Positions 52,828-58,308 of a stretch of 58,308 bases of DNA are shown here, piece by piece. Where the stretch lies: the NCBI GenBank assembly GCA_945878115.1, contig CAMDVD010000016.1:1-58308 (forward strand), read 5' to 3'. Within the stretch, counting starts at the first letter, position 1; the number at the start of each line of letters is the position of its first letter. This stretch comes from Chitinophaga pinensis. GTDB taxonomy: Bacteria > Bacteroidota > Bacteroidia > Chitinophagales > Chitinophagaceae. The notes under the pieces were generated by a model. That model saw only the letters and a program-made list of their open reading frames with translations, made no database searches and was not told the DNA's origin. The translations under genes were made by a program, and so were the position numbers.

Positions 52828-55800
52828 TTGTATGGAACAAATACTAATGATACAGCAGAAAGCGGATTAAATAGTGAATATAAAAGATGGTTGACATTTT
52901 GGGAGAAACGGAAATGTAATAACCCAAGTACTGCACAAAATACAATGACAGAGTATTTTAAAGTGTTGAATGAATATCTTGCATCTGAACAACAAATTGG
53001 TTGTCAGGAAACTAATGAATTTAGAGGTAATTGGTCTTTGAAAGGACCGAAGCATCTCCCCACACAAACACAAGGAATAATTTCAAGTATTTGGGCAAGC
53101 CCTAATAATCCAAAAATTATTTTGGCAGGTAGTGCATTTGGAGGACTATGGAAAAAAGATGGCAATAATGAATGGAAAAATTTAACTGATAATGCTACAT
53201 ATTTACCTGGAACAATTGGCGTTGCATGTATAGCAGTTGACAATAATGATAATGATAAAATATTTCTTGGAACAGGACTTGGACCAAGAATGTCCTTTAA
53301 TTGGGAAGGTGCATATGGTTTTGGGATTGTTTATACAATTGATGGAGGGTTGAGCTGGACACAAGATGTAACATTTTTGCAGGCAGTTAGTCCTGGTGGT
53401 TGGCCATATGAATTTCCTTATGTAGACAAAATTGTCTTACTACCCAATACTACTAAATTAGTCGCTTTATACAAAAATAAAATATTGGAAAAAGATGTCA
53501 GTAATATGGCAAATGGTTGGGTTGATGTAACGCCTACAATAGCCACAGCAGGGACTAAATACAATGATATTGTTATTAAGGAAGGGATTACAAATGGGTA
53601 TTTTGTTTCAACGGTTGGAAGTGCTTCCGAAATATGGGAGCATGAATCTTCAGGTTCATGGATTAAAATAAATACAGGTGTTACCTTTAATATAGGTGCA
53701 AATAATTACAATGCTGAGGCGATGGATGGATATATTATTGCCAGTTCAAATAATAATTTATTTGCGTATGTTTCGAAGGGTGTAACAACATGTTTAGCGA
53801 AGTATAATTACTCAACGACAACATGGTCGGTAGTTTACAATTTTACCTGGGAAGTTGAAAATTTATTCCTCACTTCAACTGGAGGAACTGCTGATTTGGC
53901 TGTTCCAATTAATAATGATAATGTAGTCTATTGTGGATTCCTTAAGGCTGCAGTATTAATTTCAACAGATGGTGGCGTATCATACACAATGCACTACATT
54001 GGTGATAACTTAATAAATAATAATGTAGACCCTGATCATGCAGACAATCGATGTATTTATATAAGTAATTCGACGAATACAACAAATGGTATTATGGATG
54101 AGGTTTTTTATGGAAATGACGGTGGGGTAACTATTAAACCAACAGGTAATGACCCTCTCGTTCTTGGAGCAAATACTGTACAGCCATGCGATGATGAAGG
54201 TCTAGCAATTACTCAGTTGTACGGATTTGACGTAAGTGAAAAAGATGAGCTAATTGCTGGCGGCGTAATGCATAACGGAATGTGTACTTATAACAAGAAG
54301 AGAATGCCCCAATGGGCAATACCAGTTGGGTACAATAATGGTGATTGGAAAAATTCTGGAGTTGGTGATGGATATAATGCTGAATTCGATAAGCAAAATA
54401 GAGAATTAGTCTATGGTGCGCATAATGAACCCTATATGACATATTATGATTTCACTATTAATAATAGTGCTAACTGGACTCACATGCAAGCTCCTCCTGG
54501 TACTGATAAGGATGTATTAAACGTAAGACCAATAGATATTGAAGAAAGTAGTAATCAATTACAGATTGGATCAAAAACAATCTATGGTGCTACATCTGGT
54601 GCATTACCTAATTTAGGTTATACAGATTTGTTTTCGAATGGTTCTACAGTAAACATAAATTTTCCAATTACCGAAAAAGTACGAATATATAAAGTAGCAC
54701 CTGCTCCAAACGAAAATTATAAATATGTGTATTTTAATGGTATCGGTGATTTTCATTTGTGGCGTGTAAACCTTAATTTATCTCCTTCATATCTTGACAT
54801 TACTCCACAAGCTGCCAAAGGACAATTTGCTAAAATGATATTGGACATGGCAATCGACCCCAAAAACCCAAATAAACTATGGGTCTGCTTTGGTGATATT
54901 GAACCTGGGGGCAATTCAAATATTAATTGCAATCCAACGAATAGGGTAATGCTATATGATGCAAGTCAAATAAATCCAGTTAGTAACGACAACTGGTTTT
55001 GCAAATCAGAAGGCTTACCCAATTTACCAATCAATTGTATCAAATACCAAAATGGAAGTGATGATATTTTATATGTAGGTTCTGATGTAGGTGTATTTAT
55101 TTATGATAAAACAAATGAAAAATGGAATCCATTTAATAAAATGAAAGATGTAAGTAATGTGAATAATATTTGCATGCCTAAAATAATAGTTGAAGACTTG
55201 GATATTAATTATTGTACAGGGAAGTTGTTTTCTGCAACACATGGTCGAGCAATTTGGGAAAGTGATTTATATATACCTAATAATAATCCAGGTATCACCA
55301 ATGAAATTGTTACCAATAGCACATGGACTGGCGATAAATATATTGAAGGCTCAATAAAGGTAACAGCTAGTCATACGCTTACTATTACAGGAACTACAAA
55401 CAATCCTACAACTATTCATTTACCTAAGTATGGAAAAATAATAGTAGAGAAAGGCGCAAAATTGATAATAGATGGGGCTACGCTTACTAACAGTTGCGAT
55501 GCAATGTGGACTGGTATTTATCTAGAGGCAGACCCTAGCCTTAGACAAATATCAACAAGCGGTGGGTATTATACACAAGGCTATTGCGAAATAAAAAATG
55601 GTGCAATCATTGAGAATTCTGAAAATGGTATTGCCAATTATAATGATGGCACATTGGGTGGTGGCATTATTATGGCGTATAATTCTATATTTAAAAATAA
55701 CAGAAGAAGTTTAGAATTTATGAAGTACCAAAATAAGAATAGTGTAGGTACTCCTATAGCCGATAGAAGTGTGTTTTCAAAATGCACCTTTGAAGTCAAT

Positions 55801-57861
55801 GATGATATGCATTCACAAACTCCTTTTGCTTATCATGTCAGTATGTGGGGTATTGATGGCATTAATTTTTATGGATGTGCATTTAAAAATTTGCAAACAG
55901 ATGCGAATGTTCCCAATCAAAAAGGGATATATTCTATAGATGCCAATTATAATTTAAAGTCTGCATGTGGCAATAGTAATACCTACCCATGTAATGCAAT
56001 ATTACCTAACACTTTTGATAATTTTGACAATGCAGTGGAGTCTATGGGATGGTCTCAATACCGTCCAATAGTAAGTGACCAAACTGTATTTACAGGTAAT
56101 CAATATGGCGTATTACTCAATGCGGTCAATTCGCCAGTACTCACCAGAAATAAATTCGCCATCGGCTCTGTCACAAGCCCTGGCTGGTTTACATTACCTT
56201 ATGGTATTGCTATGTATGAAACACCTGATTTTAGAATGGAAGAAAATGAGTTTATTGGTAATGGTCAATCTAGTATTAGTCTTGGTTTGTGGTTGCAAAA
56301 TTGTGTGAATGATAATGTAGTCTACAAGAATAAATTTAAAGATTTAACCTATGGTAATATTTCATTGGGAGATAGATATGAAAGCAATCCTGGGCATGTA
56401 GAACACGGATTAAAATACGCATGTAATACACAAGATGGCAATACCTATCACATGCTTCAATTTGATAACACGAATACAAATTCGGGAGGTATTAACAAGC
56501 ATCAAAATTATCAATATCATTCAGTAGGAAATACGTTTGAAAATTCTTCCATTGTAAATTATAGCGATATCTATAACCTAAGTTCAATTCCTATAGATTA
56601 TTTTCACAGTGGTGGCATTACCGAACCTGTAGGTTATAATTGGCCAATGGTAAATGTGTATAGTGTCACCGCAAATTCTTGTTATTCTCATATTGGGGAG
56701 GTAGATGATCCAACCAATTTGAATGATGGTTTATCTACCACCAAAAGTGCATATTATTTATTGAGTGCAGATTATAATACGGTGTTGTACAATTATGTCA
56801 ATTTATTAGATGGTGGAAATACAGAGGAATTTATTAATGAATTGATAGAAACATGGGGAGAAGGAATCATAGCATTAAGAAGTCAACTTTTGTCTGAATC
56901 TCCATTTGTAACTACAGAAGCGTTGCATGAAGTAGCCGAAAATAATATGTTGCCACCTTCATTATTATTGGAGGTATTATTAGCAAATCCAAATGCAACA
57001 AAGGACTTATCTTTCTTAGAATATTTGCAATATGAAAAGCCAAATCCAATGTCTGAAAGTATGATAGAATTGATTCAAGATTCATGGCAGTCGGATACTT
57101 ATAGAGATGCACTAGAAAGAACATTATCAGAATTGAATAGAAAACAAAATGGATTATGTAACCAGATTATACATAGCATTTTAACTGATTCTACAAGAAC
57201 GGAATATGATAGTATCCCGAATTGGATTTATAAAATTGGAACACCAAGCTCAAGGTATGATTTGGTAGAATTCTACTTGAGTTTAAATGATACTACACAA
57301 GCTCGAGCAGCACTGAATGCCATTCCAAATGATTTTAGCTTAGGGGATTCAGAAACCAGAGATTTATATTTATACGATTCCTTATTTGATTTTATAATGA
57401 CATTAAAAAGAAATAATAGAGAGATAAACCAATTGGATTCTCCTGAGATTGCGAAGCTCCAAGTAATCGCAAATGCATTACCAAATTCTTTAGCATCACA
57501 ACGAGCGCAGAATGCTTTATGCTTTTTTTACCATCTTTGTGTTCCGCATATTTCAACTGTTGAAATAACTGAAAATAAAAGGAGAACCAAAACTTCTTTA
57601 AAAACACAGGAAAGTATAAGAGTATACCCGAATCCATCACATGATTTTATTACATTCGATTATCACAATATGGGTCAAGCCAAAATGAATTCATTAGTGC
57701 TCACAGATTTAACTGGGAAAAAATTTCGATTTGAAAATTTAGAATCTTCACCGAATCAATTTATTCTAGATGTAAGAAATATAAATGCAGGCACTTATAT
57801 TTATACAATAATCAATTCGATTGGTGAAAAATATTCGGGAAAAATAACGATTCAGAAATAG
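52828..57861 (+). CDS. Very large T9SS-type protein with disrupted signal peptide
   Basis: This frame codes for about 1677 residues. An Asp-box beta-propeller ('SIWASPNNPKIILAGSAFGG', 'TIDGGLSW') is followed by a right-handed beta-helix-like region (near 830-1150; 'GAKLIIDGATLTNSCDAMW'), a helical segment (1310-1560) and a T9SS type A sorting domain ('IRVYPNPSHDFITFDY', 'LTDLTGKKF', 'INAGTYIYTII'). The main frame has no signal peptide and opens with TTG. An ATG at 52803 starts 'MKKIIISQF' in another frame and stops after 14 codons. The export signal therefore seems lost through a frameshift or deletion. Confidence 0.8.
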   Translation: MYGTNTNDTAESGLNSEYKRWLTFWEKRKCNNPSTAQNTMTEYFKVLNEYLASEQQIGCQETNEFRGNWSLKGPKHLPTQTQGIISSIWASPNNPKIILAGSAFGGLWKKDGNNEWKNLTDNATYLPGTIGVACIAVDNNDNDKIFLGTGLGPRMSFNWEGAYGFGIVYTIDGGLSWTQDVTFLQAVSPGGWPYEFPYVDKIVLLPNTTKLVALYKNKILEKDVSNMANGWVDVTPTIATAGTKYNDIVIKEGITNGYFVSTVGSASEIWEHESSGSWIKINTGVTFNIGANNYNAEAMDGYIIASSNNNLFAYVSKGVTTCLAKYNYSTTTWSVVYNFTWEVENLFLTSTGGTADLAVPINNDNVVYCGFLKAAVLISTDGGVSYTMHYIGDNLINNNVDPDHADNRCIYISNSTNTTNGIMDEVFYGNDGGVTIKPTGNDPLVLGANTVQPCDDEGLAITQLYGFDVSEKDELIAGGVMHNGMCTYNKKRMPQWAIPVGYNNGDWKNSGVGDGYNAEFDKQNRELVYGAHNEPYMTYYDFTINNSANWTHMQAPPGTDKDVLNVRPIDIEESSNQLQIGSKTIYGATSGALPNLGYTDLFSNGSTVNINFPITEKVRIYKVAPAPNENYKYVYFNGIGDFHLWRVNLNLSPSYLDITPQAAKGQFAKMILDMAIDPKNPNKLWVCFGDIEPGGNSNINCNPTNRVMLYDASQINPVSNDNWFCKSEGLPNLPINCIKYQNGSDDILYVGSDVGVFIYDKTNEKWNPFNKMKDVSNVNNICMPKIIVEDLDINYCTGKLFSATHGRAIWESDLYIPNNNPGITNEIVTNSTWTGDKYIEGSIKVTASHTLTITGTTNNPTTIHLPKYGKIIVEKGAKLIIDGATLTNSCDAMWTGIYLEADPSLRQISTSGGYYTQGYCEIKNGAIIENSENGIANYNDGTLGGGIIMAYNSIFKNNRRSLEFMKYQNKNSVGTPIADRSVFSKCTFEVNDDMHSQTPFAYHVSMWGIDGINFYGCAFKNLQTDANVPNQKGIYSIDANYNLKSACGNSNTYPCNAILPNTFDNFDNAVESMGWSQYRPIVSDQTVFTGNQYGVLLNAVNSPVLTRNKFAIGSVTSPGWFTLPYGIAMYETPDFRMEENEFIGNGQSSISLGLWLQNCVNDNVVYKNKFKDLTYGNISLGDRYESNPGHVEHGLKYACNTQDGNTYHMLQFDNTNTNSGGINKHQNYQYHSVGNTFENSSIVNYSDIYNLSSIPIDYFHSGGITEPVGYNWPMVNVYSVTANSCYSHIGEVDDPTNLNDGLSTTKSAYYLLSADYNTVLYNYVNLLDGGNTEEFINELIETWGEGIIALRSQLLSESPFVTTEALHEVAENNMLPPSLLLEVLLANPNATKDLSFLEYLQYEKPNPMSESMIELIQDSWQSDTYRDALERTLSELNRKQNGLCNQIIHSILTDSTRTEYDSIPNWIYKIGTPSSRYDLVEFYLSLNDTTQARAALNAIPNDFSLGDSETRDLYLYDSLFDFIMTLKRNNREINQLDSPEIAKLQVIANALPNSLASQRAQNALCFFYHLCVPHISTVEITENKRRTKTSLKTQESIRVYPNPSHDFITFDYHNMGQAKMNSLVLTDLTGKKFRFENLESSPNQFILDVRNINAGTYIYTIINSIGEKYSGKITIQK

Positions 57862-57919
57862 TGAAACCAATTTGAAGGCTTAACTAAAATTGTTGAGCAC
57901 AAAATATTCTCCATGATCT

Positions 57920-58133
57920 GTGTATTGCGGCAAAGGAATGGAAAGCCCGTACCATGCGCGCTGGCATGGATGGGTCCCGATATTCACAGTTGGGAGGTGC
58001 GTGTGGTCCAAATAATGCCATTAGAATATATTTTGAGGCACATAAAAATGAGGAAGAACCATATAAAAATACAAAACGCCTAATTAAGAATAAAAATTAA
58101 TAAAAAAATATAAAGGCAAATTTTTTTTGTTAA
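57920..58133 (+). repeat. Structured repeat, long copy B
   Basis: This direct repeat of copy A (50841-51053) begins GTGTATTGCGGCAA and ends TTTTTTTTGTTAA. Its 5' part can fold through CCATGC...GCATGG (57951-57968 region). The segment 58017-58097 is nearly identical to copy A. It lies 58 nt after the large T9SS gene. The gene-free stretch 57862-58237 otherwise holds only A/T-rich DNA and, from about 58160, GATTCTGTCGAAGTCTGCCA, which may be the end of the insertion sequence to the right. Confidence 0.85.
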
Positions 58134-58237
58134 ATAAAATTAAAATAGGTAATATTGAGAAATGATTCTGTCGAAGTCTGCCACAACGTAAGCTGGTTAT
58201 GTAGCTACTAGTTTACTTTGTATTCTAAACTAAGAAT

Positions 58238-58308
58238 ATGAACATACTAGATTTCAGTACACTCTACACTGACAATGAAAGTTGTATAACCCATTTCCGA
58301 AAAGAAAG
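58238..58308 (+). CDS. Start of an IS1595-family transposase gene (cut by window edge)
   Basis: Only the first 23 codons are visible, beginning MNILDFSTLYTDNESCITHF. The pattern 'DF...FPDExxCxxxL' at the N-terminus is characteristic of the zinc-ribbon domain of IS1595/ISXO2-type DDE transposases. The gene runs off the right edge, so intactness cannot be judged. A candidate terminal sequence of the element lies near 58160. Confidence 0.55.
   Translation, partial: MNILDFSTLYTDNESCITHFRKE

Noticed and set aside
1-58308. tRNA or rRNA genes
   Set aside because: I scanned by eye for cloverleaf acceptor and T-loop patterns and rRNA core sequences and saw none; a dedicated tRNA search would be decisive.

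Overview
The window is low-GC chromosomal DNA from a member of the Bacteroidota, most likely an aerobic, gliding-type, Chitinophagales-like organism. This rests on type IX secretion (T9SS) C-terminal sorting domains on several secreted proteins, the gliding lipoprotein GldD, Bacteroidota-type promoter boxes (TAnnTTTG, twice with a TTTG element 19-20 nt upstream), and degradative genes such as ACMSD and HMG-CoA lyase. The taxonomic placement is inference; no rRNA or tRNA gene was recognised.

Layout. (1) 1-11150 is a defence island: a type I restriction-modification locus (half-HsdS, HsdM, full HsdS, then HsdR) with four extra genes placed between S and R (GxxExxY nuclease-fold protein, metallophosphoesterase, DUF3800 protein, unknown 178-aa protein) and a YgjP-like metallopeptidase coupled to HsdR. 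Both edges are odd, A/C-rich, G-poor DNA; the left edge has attC-like inverted repeats. (2) 11154-20000 is mostly housekeeping and envelope genes on the minus strand (beta-barrel protein, recN, haem/copper monooxygenase-like lipoprotein, YihY, MltG, ACMSD, hydrolase) plus a class III Fic protein on plus. (3) 20118-34040 holds secreted T9SS or GEVED proteins together with gldD, a DUF3109 gene, a tail-specific protease and queG. (4) 34141-40230 holds surface carbohydrate and lipid genes (UDP-galactopyranose mutase, two glycosyltransferases, an alpha-oxoamine synthase) and a PafA-like phosphatase. (5) 40319-43064 is a compact cluster of small stress and envelope genes (CsbD, coiled-coil lipoprotein, a 52-aa DUF5670 protein, YtxH, holin-like protein). 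(6) 43271-50595 has a porin-like protein, a truncated T9SS remnant, an Nramp-Usp fusion behind a DtxR/MntR-like operator, HMG-CoA lyase and adenine deaminase. (7) 51098-57861 has two T9SS-secreted proteins bracketed by ~213-bp direct repeats; an IS1595-type transposase gene starts at the right edge.

The most distinctive non-genic content is several dispersed repeat families. One is a structured 'GCGGCAACGATTG' element in four copies. Another is degenerate 'TTTGGAATTTG / GTAGTTAGTA' filler between genes. A third is a 'TTTTCACTTTT' family that also lies in frame inside a coding sequence. There is also a 3'-of-gene hairpin in two copies, and a 31-bp direct repeat that brackets the GxxExxY gene from start codon to start codon. 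No CRISPR array was seen.
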